Shown here one piece after another: positions 8,512 to 16,839 of a stretch of DNA of 64,000 nt (position 1 is the stretch's first letter; each line of letters starts with the position of its first letter). Position numbers and translations under genes: made by a program. The stretch is from Rhodoferax sp. Lineage in GTDB: Bacteria > Pseudomonadota > Gammaproteobacteria > Burkholderiales > Burkholderiaceae_C. Where the stretch lies: contig NZ_JAQURE010000014.1 of NCBI RefSeq assembly GCF_028715765.1, positions 1 through 64,000 of the forward strand. Reading direction: 5' to 3'. Below the pieces are notes generated by a model. That model was not told the DNA's origin. It saw nothing but the letters and a program-made list of their open reading frames with translations, and made no database searches.

Positions 8512-9702
8512 ATGAATTTAAACCAAGTTCCCTCTGAAGAAATCGGCCTTGACGCCGCCCGCTTGCAGCACTTGATGGCGCTGTTGCAGTCTGAAGTTGC
8601 GCAAAAACGCCTGCCTGGCGCGGTGGCTGTGGTGGCGCGGCACGGCCAGTTGGCACTGCTTGACTGCGTCGGGCAGTGCAACCCGGTCAGTGGCTCAGCC
8701 ATGACGTTAGATGCCCGGTTTCGCATTTATTCCATGACCAAACCGATTGTCTCGGTCGCCGCCATGATGCTGATGGAGCGCGGGCAGCTGTTGCTGGCGC
8801 ACCCGGTGTCGCGCTATTTGCCAGAATTTGGTGCGCAGCAGGTTGCTACTTTGGTGAATGGCACGTTGCAGGTGCAAAACGTCAGCAAAGCCGCCACCGT
8901 GCACGACTTGCTGCGCCACACCGCTGGCATGACCTATGAATTTTTGGGGTCCAGCCCGGTGCAACGCCAATACACCCAGTTGCGCATCGGCGCCAGAGAG
9001 CGCAGTTTGACTGACTTCACCCAGCAACTGGCTGGCCTGCCGCTGGTGTGCGAGCCCGGCACAGCGTTTGAATACAGCCGTGCCACCGATGTGCTGGGGC
9101 GGGTGATTGAGGTGGTCAGTGGTCAGCCGCTGGCAGACTTTTTACAAGCGCACATTTTTGAACCCCTGGGCATGACGCACACCGCGTTCCATGTGGAAGA
9201 TGCGCACCATGACCTGATTGCCGAGCCCTTTGCCCGCGATCCTGATGGTGGCGTACAAATGCGGGTGATGGATGTGCGCGCGCCCGCGGCGCTGGCCTCA
9301 GGGGGTGGTGGTTTGACCTCTACTGCCATGGACTACGCCCGGTTTTTGCAGTGCTTGTTGAGCCGGGGGCGCATGCCCGGGGGGCAACTGCTGGCGCCGC
9401 GCACAGTAGATTTCATGACCGCTGACCATTTGGGCAACTTACCGGTGTTCAGTGCCGGGTCACAAGCCTTGCTGCCCGCGGGGCACGGCTTTGGTTTGGG
9501 TTTTGCCGTGCGCCGGCAGCTGGGCGGTGCACCAGTGCCGGGCTCACCGGGCACTTATTTCTGGGGCGGTTTGGCGGGCACCACGTTTTTTGTCGACCCA
9601 GCGCTGGACTTGTTTGGCATTTTGATGCTGCAAGCCCCCAACCAGCGGGAGTACTACCGCATGCTGTTCAGAAGCTTGGTCTATGCCGCAGTGCTGGACT
9701 GA
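8512..9702 (+). CDS. Serine hydrolase, class C beta-lactamase/esterase fold
   Basis: A 396-residue protein of the beta-lactamase-related (PF00144) family. The nucleophile motif SMTK is at Ser74-Lys77, the YxN-like second motif is read as FEYSRATD near residue 185, and the third motif is probably HGFGLGF near 325. The missing asparagine in motif two (Tyr-Ser-Arg) is typical of esterase/EstB-like members and not of true AmpC. No signal peptide is seen, so it is probably cytoplasmic. The substrate is unknown. It converges on the amidotransferase gene. Confidence 0.85.
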   Translation: MNLNQVPSEEIGLDAARLQHLMALLQSEVAQKRLPGAVAVVARHGQLALLDCVGQCNPVSGSAMTLDARFRIYSMTKPIVSVAAMMLMERGQLLLAHPVSRYLPEFGAQQVATLVNGTLQVQNVSKAATVHDLLRHTAGMTYEFLGSSPVQRQYTQLRIGARERSLTDFTQQLAGLPLVCEPGTAFEYSRATDVLGRVIEVVSGQPLADFLQAHIFEPLGMTHTAFHVEDAHHDLIAEPFARDPDGGVQMRVMDVRAPAALASGGGGLTSTAMDYARFLQCLLSRGRMPGGQLLAPRTVDFMTADHLGNLPVFSAGSQALLPAGHGFGLGFAVRRQLGGAPVPGSPGTYFWGGLAGTTFFVDPALDLFGILMLQAPNQREYYRMLFRSLVYAAVLD

Positions 9703-9725
9703 AGTCGCCGTGGGTTACACACGAG

Positions 9726-11531
9726 TCAAATGCTGGCAAATGTGACCGCACCATCCACATGCACCTGCAGCCACCACTCCAGCAGCGCCAGGTGCCACAA
9801 TTTGCTGCCGTTGATGCGGGTGAAGTGCTCGGGGGCTTCGGGGTTGGCCAGCAGTTTTTCAACATAGTCGCGTTGGTAAAGGCCGCGTTGAATGCAGGCT
9901 TGCGACGTCAAGATGTTGCGCATCAAGTCCAAAAACGAGCCGCGCACATATTTGAGCGCAGGCACTGGAAAATAGCCTTTGGGGCGGTCAATGACGGCAT
10001 CGGGAACGAGCCCGCGTGAGATGGCTTTGAGCGGAAACTTGCCACCTTCTTTGAGTTTGAGCGCGGGGGGCATCTGGGCCGCCAGTTCCACCAGTTCGTG
10101 GTCTAAAAACGGTGTGCGCACCTCCAGGGCCCAAGCCATCGGCATGTTGTCAACGCGCTTGACCGGGTCGTCCACAATCAGCGTGGTGGCATCCAGCCGC
10201 CACACCTGGTCTAAAAATTCATCGGCCTCGGGCTTGCCCAGCTCGGCGGCAATCAGGGCTGAGGTGACATCGTCCACCGCAAACGCGGGGGCGATCATTT
10301 GCCGGTATTCAGCATGGTCGCGGTCAAAGTAATTTTGGCTGAAGCGCTCTAGTGGTGTGCCTAGGCTGCTATTCATTTTGGGGTACCAAAAATAGCCGCC
10401 AAAAACTTCGTCAGCCCCTTGGCCGCTCATCACCACCTTGACATCTTTCGACACCCGCTCCGCCAGCAAATAAAACGCAATCACATCGTGGCTGACCATC
10501 GGCTCAGTCATTTGCGCCACGGCCTCGGGCAGGCGCGCCATGACCTCGATGTTGGGAATGCTGTACTTGTGATGGCGGGTGTGAAAGTGCTTGGCAATGT
10601 GGTCTGAAAACTCGAATTCGTCGGCTTTTTCAGCCCCCGCACCCAGGTCTTCAAAGCCAATGGAGAAGGTGCGCAGGTCTTTCACCTGATCCGCCAACAA
10701 GCCCACCAGCAAGCTCGAATCCAGCCCGCCCGACAGCAGCACACCCACCGGCACGTCTGCCGCCAACAGGCGGCGTTGCACACTGGCGCGCAGCAGGCTG
10801 CGGGTGGCCTCCAGCCATTGCGACTCGGTCAAAGGGGTGGCAGGGCGGGTGGCATTCAAGCGCCAGTACACCTGCTCGACCTGGCTGCCGTCTGGGTTCA
10901 GCAGCAGGGTGCTGGCGGGTGCCAGCTTGCGCACACCTTTCAAGAGCGTGCGCGGTGCCGGCACCACGGTGTGCAGAGTGAAATGGTGGTGCAGCGCCAC
11001 CGGGTCAATGGCTGTGTCCACCCCGCCGCCGGCCAGCAAGGCCGGCAAGCTGGAGGCAAAGCGCAGGCGCTGGCTGGTGGTGTTGAGGTAGAGCGGTTTG
11101 ATGCCAAAACGGTCACGCGCCAAAAACAATTGGCCGCTGCGTTGATCCCAAATGGCAAAGGCAAACATGCCCTTGAAGCGCGTCACACACTGGTCGCCCC
11201 AGGCGTGGTAGGCCTTCAAAATCACTTCACTGTCGCCCTCTGAGAAAAAGCGGTAGCCCATTGCCGCCAACTCGGTGCGCAAGTCGCGGTAGTTGTAAAT
11301 GGTGCCGTTGAACACCAGGGCCAGCTGCAGCGCCGCGTCGACCATGGGTTGGTGTGCGTGGGCAGACAGGTCAATGATGGCCAAGCGCCGGTGGCCAAAT
11401 GCCAACGCGCCGTCTTGGTAGCTGCCAGCATGGTCAGGCCCGCGCCGCGCCAAGCTGTCAGACATGCGGCTGATAGCCGCCATGTCAGGGGCATGGCCAT
11501 CAAAGCGCAGTTCGCCGCACAGGCCGCACAT
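9726..11531 (-). CDS. Asparagine-synthase-type amidotransferase, N-acetylglutaminylglutamine family
   Basis: A 601-residue glutamine amidotransferase. The N-terminal class II glutaminase domain begins MCGLCGE, with catalytic Cys2. The ATP-pyrophosphatase loop is SGGLDSS near residue 270. The overall wording (GYRFFSEGDSEVILKAYHAW, DDPVKRVDNM, RPKGYFPVPALKY) fits the AsnO-like family that amidates N-acetylglutaminylglutamine in osmoadapting bacteria, more closely than housekeeping AsnB. Its ATG overlaps the stop of the ATP-grasp gene by one nucleotide (TGATG), so the two should be made stoichiometrically. The substrate in this organism is inferred, not shown. Confidence 0.82.
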   Translation of the reverse strand: MCGLCGELRFDGHAPDMAAISRMSDSLARRGPDHAGSYQDGALAFGHRRLAIIDLSAHAHQPMVDAALQLALVFNGTIYNYRDLRTELAAMGYRFFSEGDSEVILKAYHAWGDQCVTRFKGMFAFAIWDQRSGQLFLARDRFGIKPLYLNTTSQRLRFASSLPALLAGGGVDTAIDPVALHHHFTLHTVVPAPRTLLKGVRKLAPASTLLLNPDGSQVEQVYWRLNATRPATPLTESQWLEATRSLLRASVQRRLLAADVPVGVLLSGGLDSSLLVGLLADQVKDLRTFSIGFEDLGAGAEKADEFEFSDHIAKHFHTRHHKYSIPNIEVMARLPEAVAQMTEPMVSHDVIAFYLLAERVSKDVKVVMSGQGADEVFGGYFWYPKMNSSLGTPLERFSQNYFDRDHAEYRQMIAPAFAVDDVTSALIAAELGKPEADEFLDQVWRLDATTLIVDDPVKRVDNMPMAWALEVRTPFLDHELVELAAQMPPALKLKEGGKFPLKAISRGLVPDAVIDRPKGYFPVPALKYVRGSFLDLMRNILTSQACIQRGLYQRDYVEKLLANPEAPEHFTRINGSKLWHLALLEWWLQVHVDGAVTFASI

Positions 11532-12835
11532 CAGGCAGCCTCCGGGTCGGGCACCACAATCACCGGGGCAAAACCGCCACCCTGGGTGCGAAAGTTGGTG
11601 GTTTGCCCAGCGTACATGCGTGCCGCCAGCAGTTGCACCTGACCACCGTAGGTGTAGGCGCGAATGTCAAACTTCAAATCGGTAGGCACGCCATCAACCT
11701 CGACCATGCGGCCACTGGGTGGCACCAGCGCTTGCGCCACAAAGTCGCTCTCCAAAATGTCACCCCACACGCGTTTGGTGAGTTTGTCGCCACGGTAAGC
11801 AGCTTTGGCACCAAAGCCGGCCACCGGTTTGAAAAACAAGTTGCGCCGCTGTGCCCACAGCTCATCCGCCCGCTCATGCGTCACCAACCGGGTGGCGGGC
11901 ACGCTGCCAGCCAGCAGCGCGCGATCTGCCGTCGAGGCACCCCAGGCCAACAGCAGCTCGTCTTGGCTTAAAGCAATCAGGTTGCGCTTGTCGGCCAGCA
12001 AGGCATGGGCGCGCGGGTGCGGGGTCAGCACCACGGCATTGGTTTCATGCGCCTGGCGCAAGGCCAAGTGGGCGGGGTCGGTGAGGTAGAAGTCGGTCAA
12101 GCGGTTGTAGACCATGTCCACCACTTGCCCCTGGTGCATCAGCTTGCCGTGCTGCCAGCTTAAAGCGCTGGGGTCGGCCACGGCGGCGCGTAGGCCATGC
12201 TGGGCAAACAGCTGGCGAAACAGTTCAAACTCGGGAGCTAAATATTGGTTGGTCGGGTCAGTGTCCACAATCAGCACCGAGCGCCAGGGCAGGGTACCGC
12301 GCTGCAGACGCCACTCAGCGGCAAACATGCCAAAGATGTCTTGCCGCAACACATCGCGCCGGGCGGTTGAGGCAAAAGCCCAGTTCAGGTCTTCACAGCA
12401 GGCCTCTTGCGCGCGCGCCAGTGCCACGTTGAGCAGCAGGCCACCGGCGTTGGTGTTGACCTCAATCAGCTGCGGCCCTTGTGCGCTGAGGTGAAAGTCG
12501 TAGCCCATGCACGCCCCCAGCGGCCCCAAGTTGTGCTGGGCTGAAGCGTCAGCCCTGGACAAGGCTTGCACTTGGTAGCCGGGCAGGGTGGCCACGCGCT
12601 CAATGGCGGCCACTGTGGCGCTGATTTGCTGCTGCACAGCCTTGGCGATGAACACCACAGTGGCAGAAAACAAATGCGGCCGGGTTTGGCTGAGGTGGCT
12701 CATCAGCCCTTGCAGGCTGGGCTCGCTTTCAAGCTGTTCACGCAAGCGCTCGGTGTTCAAGGTGCGACAAAAGCAGTCGCGGTTCAAACTCTCGGCTGTC
12801 GCCAGGGCAGCGGTGGCAGTAGAAATAGAGGTCAT
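11531..12835 (-). CDS. Circularly permuted ATP-grasp ligase of unknown substrate
   Basis: A 434-residue protein. The metal-binding E-x-N motif (LIEVNTNAGG) lies early, near residue 133. The nucleotide-binding lysine strand (FFKPVAGFGAKAAY) and the D-x-R strand (KFDIRAYTYGG) lie near 340 and 395. This order is reversed from classical ATP-grasp enzymes, hence a circular permutation. It ends with TTNFRTQGGGFAPV, which I recall as a conserved tail in an uncharacterised family. No acetyltransferase domain is present, unlike the usual NAGGN synthetase partner. ATG 12835 overlaps the hsp15 stop (TGATG); a GTG one codon upstream is an alternative. It probably forms a peptide or amide bond on the substrate of the coupled amidotransferase (inference). 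Confidence 0.7.
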   Translation of the reverse strand: MTSISTATAALATAESLNRDCFCRTLNTERLREQLESEPSLQGLMSHLSQTRPHLFSATVVFIAKAVQQQISATVAAIERVATLPGYQVQALSRADASAQHNLGPLGACMGYDFHLSAQGPQLIEVNTNAGGLLLNVALARAQEACCEDLNWAFASTARRDVLRQDIFGMFAAEWRLQRGTLPWRSVLIVDTDPTNQYLAPEFELFRQLFAQHGLRAAVADPSALSWQHGKLMHQGQVVDMVYNRLTDFYLTDPAHLALRQAHETNAVVLTPHPRAHALLADKRNLIALSQDELLLAWGASTADRALLAGSVPATRLVTHERADELWAQRRNLFFKPVAGFGAKAAYRGDKLTKRVWGDILESDFVAQALVPPSGRMVEVDGVPTDLKFDIRAYTYGGQVQLLAARMYAGQTTNFRTQGGGFAPVIVVPDPEAA

Positions 12836-13284
12836 CACCAGGTGGGAAAGGTTGGATGGGGCGGGCGGGGTGCGTCAACGGAGGCGCTCCAGCGCTCGTT
12901 CCATTGTCCACCGCGCAGTTTTTCAGTGTCGCGGCGGTCACGTTTGGTGGGGCGGCCTTGGGTCAAGGCCAAAGCGGGCTCGGGCGCCAAGCGGCGTTGT
13001 TCTGCGGCTTGCTGGCGCAGCTGCACCGACTGCACCGTTTCTTGGTAAAGCAGCGCGGCTTGAGGTGCTGGACCGCGCTTGTCGCTGACAGCGAGCACGG
13101 TCACGGTGCGGGTGACTTGACCCGTGCGGCAGGCCACCAGGTCGCCCGCTTTGACTTCACGCGCGGGTTTGACGGCCACGCCGTTGACGAGCACCCGACC
13201 TTTGTCAATCTCCTCGCTGGCCAAGCTGCGGGTTTTGTAAAACCGTGCCGCCCACAGCCATTTGTCGATGCGCAGTTTGTCCAT
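12835..13284 (-). CDS. hslR: Heat-shock protein 15 (S4-domain RNA-binding protein)
   Basis: A 149-residue Hsp15 homologue that binds free 50S subunits carrying nascent chains. The S4 domain is at about residues 3-65: LRIDKWLWAARFYKTRSLA, then the KGRVLVNG turn and KPAREVKAGDLV. The C-terminal tail is basic and ends in a proline-rich run. It starts 9 nt after the gpx stop and overlaps the ATP-grasp gene by one base. Confidence 0.9.
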   Translation of the reverse strand: MDKLRIDKWLWAARFYKTRSLASEEIDKGRVLVNGVAVKPAREVKAGDLVACRTGQVTRTVTVLAVSDKRGPAPQAALLYQETVQSVQLRQQAAEQRRLAPEPALALTQGRPTKRDRRDTEKLRGGQWNERWSASVDAPRPPHPTFPTW

Positions 13285-13293
13285 TAACGCTTT

Positions 13294-13893
13294 TTACAGC
13301 AATTTTTCAATGGCTGAGACCAAGCTGCCGCTTTGCGGTCCGGTCAAGCTGCTGTAGCTGTCGACCACCCGGCCATTGCGGTCGATCAGGTATTTGTAAA
13401 AATTCCACTGCGGGGTTTTGCCGGTGGCTTTGGCCAGGTCTTGGTAGAGCGGGTTGCTGTTGGCACCGGAAACCACAGATTTGGAAAACATGGGGAACTT
13501 GACGGCGTAGGTGTTGTAGCAAAAATCGGCAATTTCTTTGTCGCTGCCAGGCTCTTGTTTGCCAAAGTCGTTGGACGGAAAGCCCAGCACCACCAAGCCT
13601 TTGTCTTTGTAGGTGGCGTACAGCGCTTCCAGCCCTTCATATTGCCCGGTGAAGCCGCAAAAGCTGGCGGTGTTGACCACCAGCACCACCTTGCCGGCGT
13701 ATTGGCACAAGTTTTGTGGCGCTTCGTCTTGCAGCCGGTTGAAGGTGTGTTTCAGCAGGGCGGGGCAGCTTGCCGGTGCCACGCTTGGGCTGGTGGCCGT
13801 GCTGGCGGGCGGGTTGGGCGTGGCAGCCATGCTGACAGTGCCGCCCCAAAAAGCCAGTAACAAACCAGCCAGGCGCAAAGGTTGAATGTTCAT
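13294..13893 (-). CDS. Glutathione peroxidase family protein, probably exported
   Basis: A 199-residue thiol peroxidase of the GPx/BtuE type that reduces hydroperoxides. The peroxidatic cysteine motif is NTASFCGFTGQYEGLEALY near residue 78. The glutamine/tryptophan partners appear as FPSNDFGKQEPG and QWNFYKYL. A hydrophobic N-terminus with an AA cleavage region around residues 1-24, then a Pro/Ala/Ser linker, predicts periplasmic location. It is the first gene of a four-gene unit with hsp15, the ATP-grasp gene and the amidotransferase. Confidence 0.88.
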   Translation of the reverse strand: MNIQPLRLAGLLLAFWGGTVSMAATPNPPASTATSPSVAPASCPALLKHTFNRLQDEAPQNLCQYAGKVVLVVNTASFCGFTGQYEGLEALYATYKDKGLVVLGFPSNDFGKQEPGSDKEIADFCYNTYAVKFPMFSKSVVSGANSNPLYQDLAKATGKTPQWNFYKYLIDRNGRVVDSYSSLTGPQSGSLVSAIEKLL

Positions 13894-14023
13894 AGAGGTG
13901 ATGTGGGGTTGAAAAAAGAGGATTTGAGTCTAGCGATTTGCGCTAAAACTTGCTTTGGGGAGGTTGGCTTAAGGCTCAGCTTGACCTCATGGATGCAAAA
14001 ATTGCAACTGCATCGTTGAAAGA

Positions 14024-15142
14024 TCACTTCACCCACCGCGCCACCAGCCGCACATCTGGCCCGATTTGCGTCAGGCTTTGGATATTCAATTGCACAGCGT
14101 CGTCAAGCGTGGCGAGCGGGCCAAAATGCGCCATGCCGGCACCAGCGCCGAGCAGCTTGGGTGCCAGGTAAATCAAAAATTCGTCCACCAAGCCTTCGCG
14201 AATGAACGAACCGTTGAGCTTGAAACCAGCTTCGACATGCAGCTCGTTGATTTCACGCTGGGCCAGGTCGTGCAACATGGCCTTGAGGTCAACTTTTGAG
14301 CCGCTCTCCGGCGTGGCGCCAGGCCGGTAAATGACTTGTGCGCCACGTGCTTCAAGGGCCAATTTTTTAGCATCATTTTGGACTGCAGCGTAGATCAATA
14401 AAGCACGACCAGCTATGAAAAGCGCAGCATCCAGCGGTGTTTCCAGGCGGCTATCCACCACCACCAGTGTGGGTTGGCGGGGGGTGTTGACCAGCCGCAC
14501 ATCCAGCTTGGGGTTGTCTGCCAGCACCGTGCCAATGCCGGTGAGCACGGCACAGGCGCGTGCGCGCCAGGCGTGGCCGTCGGTGCGGGCGGCGCTTGAA
14601 GTGATCCATTGGCTCAGGCCATTGGGCAGTGCGGTGTGGCCGTCCAAAGAGGCCGCCATCTTCATGCGCACCCAGGGCAATTGGCGTGTCATGCGGCTGA
14701 AAAAGCCAATGTTCAGCTCCAGGGCTTGAATCGTTAACGGGTCGGTTTCAGGCCATAGCACCACCGCCACGCCCGCTGCCCGCAGCCGCTCCAAACCCTG
14801 CCCCGCCACCAACGGGTTGGGGTCGGTGTGCAAGCACACCACTTTTTCAATGCCGGCAGCAATCAGGGCATCGCAGCACGGGCCGGTGCGCCCCTGGTGC
14901 GCGCAAGGCTCAAGCGTGACGTAAGCGGTGGCGCCTTGTGGCGACGCGCCCTGGGCGGCAGCGTCGCGCAAGGCCATGATTTCGGCATGCGCCTGCCCCG
15001 CGCGCTGGGTGTGGCCTTGCCCAATCACCTGGCCTTGGCGGGATGTGAGCACACAACCCACGTGCGGGTTGGGCGCGGTGAGGTAGAGGCTTTGCTCTGC
15101 CAGGCGCAGGGCTTGTTCCAGGAAAAGGCGGGTTTGCGGCAT
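14024..15142 (-). CDS. ribD: Bifunctional riboflavin deaminase/reductase RibD
   Basis: A 372-residue enzyme acting at steps two and three of riboflavin synthesis. The N-terminal deaminase has the zinc motif HAEIMALRDAA and PCAHQGRTGPCC. The C-terminal reductase begins near residue 150 (WVRMKMAASLDGHTA) and contains LHVEAGFKLNGSFI. Codons overlapping 14381-14421 look like a copy of the interspersed repeat in antisense and use AT-rich codons unlike the rest of the gene, yet the frame is open. The riboflavin operon genes usually found next to ribD are not here. Confidence 0.93.
   Translation of the reverse strand: MPQTRLFLEQALRLAEQSLYLTAPNPHVGCVLTSRQGQVIGQGHTQRAGQAHAEIMALRDAAAQGASPQGATAYVTLEPCAHQGRTGPCCDALIAAGIEKVVCLHTDPNPLVAGQGLERLRAAGVAVVLWPETDPLTIQALELNIGFFSRMTRQLPWVRMKMAASLDGHTALPNGLSQWITSSAARTDGHAWRARACAVLTGIGTVLADNPKLDVRLVNTPRQPTLVVVDSRLETPLDAALFIAGRALLIYAAVQNDAKKLALEARGAQVIYRPGATPESGSKVDLKAMLHDLAQREINELHVEAGFKLNGSFIREGLVDEFLIYLAPKLLGAGAGMAHFGPLATLDDAVQLNIQSLTQIGPDVRLVARWVK
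14381..14421 (+). repeat. Repeat copy 3, inside ribD (antisense)
   Basis: Reads GACTGCAGCG...ATCAATAAAGC...AGCTATGAAAA on the plus strand, matching the repeat core at AGCG, AATAAAGC and AGCTAT. It lies in the ribD coding region on the opposite strand and does not break the frame; ribD residues there read FIAGRALLIYAAVQND. Confidence 0.5.
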
Positions 15143-15204
15143 GAAAGGCTTTGCGTACGGATGGGAATAGTTTTTAGAAAATGCTGAATTTTTATATAAG
15201 AAAT

Positions 15205-15240
15205 CAGCCTCTAGCGCTTACTGGATAAGCGTAAGAAGCT
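15205..15240 (+). repeat. Interspersed ~40-bp repeat, copy 4
   Basis: CAGCCTCTAGCGCTTACTGGATAAGCGTAAGAAGCT, intergenic between ribD and the AAA-ATPase gene. It ends at the stop codon of the latter. It forms an imperfect TAGCGCTTA/TAAGCG hairpin. Confidence 0.7.
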
Positions 15241-16831
15241 AGCTTATTTGTAGCGTTTCAACCTCAAAACCAACGATATTGCGGCTGGCTTTGCTGAACT
15301 CCACGCCAATCAGGTGTACCGGTTCGCCCCGGCTCATGAATTTTTCAAAGTAGCGCATGTCTTTGATTTGCTGCAAAGCCTTGCCCGCCGGGTTCAACTC
15401 CACCACTTTGAATTCAAACAAAAACACTTGGCCGTTGAACAGCACGGTCATGTCGATGCGACCCACGTTGGTGGCCTCTTCAAGCTGTATGTCCAGCCCT
15501 AACGCAGCAAAGTAGCTGTAGAAGATGCTGGCGTAATAGCCCTCAAAGTGGCTCAACTCGTTTTTGCGGTACCAGTCATTGGCAATGCTGGCGTAGAAGG
15601 CGTGAAAAAGGGCTTTGAGGCCAGCAAAGTCTGGCTTGGCCAACAGTTTGTAGAGCTTGCTCAGATGTTGCCCCGGCCCGGCCAGGCTGCCTGTGAGGCT
15701 TTGCAGCAGGCTGTTGTTCAGGGCTGACTGCACTTCAAGGTTGGGGTATTTGAGCGTGAGCTCCATTTGCCCAGGCACCTGCCAGACCTCGGCAATGGTC
15801 AGGTAACCCGCCTGAAACATCAGCGCCTCGACCGGGATGTTGTCCACATCAAAGGTTGACAGCAACGCCTCTGAGGCCACGATGCGGCTCAAATCGGGTG
15901 TGAACTGCTGGCGCTGTTGCAGCAGCTTGATCAAAAACGTGGGTGTACCGGTCTCGAACCAGTGTGGGCGAATTTGCCGGGTGCGAAACAGCTGCAGCAA
16001 GCCAAACGGGTTGTAGACCGGTGTGCCCAGCCAGTTGTAGCCGTTGTACCACTGGCGAATCTGCTCCCGGTCAAGCCCGGGCAGCTCTGGGGCAAACACG
16101 CTGTCGACATCTGCGTCGGTGTAGCCGCAAATGGCGCTGTAGCGTTCGTCCAAAGTGATGTCTGTCAGGTTGTTCAAGCCCGAAAACAGGCTGACTTTGC
16201 TGAACTTGCTCACCCCCGTCAAAAAGACAAACTTCAAATGCTCGTCAGAGCCTTTGAGCACCGAGTAGAGGTTTTTAAGCCCCTCGCGCATTTCCAGGGC
16301 GGCGGCACTGTGCTCGATGTTGTCCAGAATCGGCTTGTCGTATTCGTCAATCAGTACCACGGCACGCTGGCCGGTTTTTTGGTGGGCTTGGGCAATGAGT
16401 TCGCTCAATTGCCCCCCAAGGCTTTGGTGCGTGCAGACCACACCCAGTCGACGCTGGTTGTCGAGCAATATTTCACCGATGCGCTGGTTCAACTCTGTGC
16501 GGGTTTTCAGCACACCATCACCCAAACTGATGCGAATCACCGGGTAGGTTTGCGACCAGTCCCAGCCGGTTTCAGCGACCAGCCCCTTGAACAGCGCCTG
16601 GTTGCCTTCAAACATCTCGCGCAGCGTGTCCAGAAACAGGCTTTTACCGAAGCGGCGCGGGCGGCTTAAAAAGTAGTACTTACCTTCATTTGCCAGGCGG
16701 ATCGCGAACCCGCTTTTGTCCACGTAATAGTGGCCTTCCCCAATGATTTCAGAAAAAGTCTGAATGCCAATGGGCAGCTTACGCCGGGGCGGTGCGGCAA
16801 AGGCCGTGGCCAGGGTGGATGAGGGTGGCAT
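15239..16831 (-). CDS. AAA-ATPase-like protein with PD-(D/E)XK nuclease domain
   Basis: About 530 residues. The N-terminal AAA-ATPase-like domain (PF09820 type) has the family opening KLPIGIQTFSEII and VDKSGF, an RPRRFGKSL P-loop variant, and VLIDEYDKPI as Walker B. The C-terminal PD-(D/E)XK-like domain (PF08011 type) has GRIDMTVLFNGQVFLFEFKV, supplying the D...ExK residues. Its role is unknown; such proteins are frequent in Bacteroidetes and patchy elsewhere, suggesting transfer or defence-related use (inference). ATG 16831 is used; a TTG at 16888 would overlap sseA. It starts 8 nt after the sseA stop. Confidence 0.82.
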   Translation of the reverse strand: MPPSSTLATAFAAPPRRKLPIGIQTFSEIIGEGHYYVDKSGFAIRLANEGKYYFLSRPRRFGKSLFLDTLREMFEGNQALFKGLVAETGWDWSQTYPVIRISLGDGVLKTRTELNQRIGEILLDNQRRLGVVCTHQSLGGQLSELIAQAHQKTGQRAVVLIDEYDKPILDNIEHSAAALEMREGLKNLYSVLKGSDEHLKFVFLTGVSKFSKVSLFSGLNNLTDITLDERYSAICGYTDADVDSVFAPELPGLDREQIRQWYNGYNWLGTPVYNPFGLLQLFRTRQIRPHWFETGTPTFLIKLLQQRQQFTPDLSRIVASEALLSTFDVDNIPVEALMFQAGYLTIAEVWQVPGQMELTLKYPNLEVQSALNNSLLQSLTGSLAGPGQHLSKLYKLLAKPDFAGLKALFHAFYASIANDWYRKNELSHFEGYYASIFYSYFAALGLDIQLEEATNVGRIDMTVLFNGQVFLFEFKVVELNPAGKALQQIKDMRYFEKFMSRGEPVHLIGVEFSKASRNIVGFEVETLQIS

Positions 16832-16839
16832 GGTGGATA

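Noticed and set aside
15917-16669. 250-codon plus-strand frame opposite the AAA-ATPase gene
   Set aside because: Shadow frame with no start signal; the minus-strand protein has recognisable motifs.
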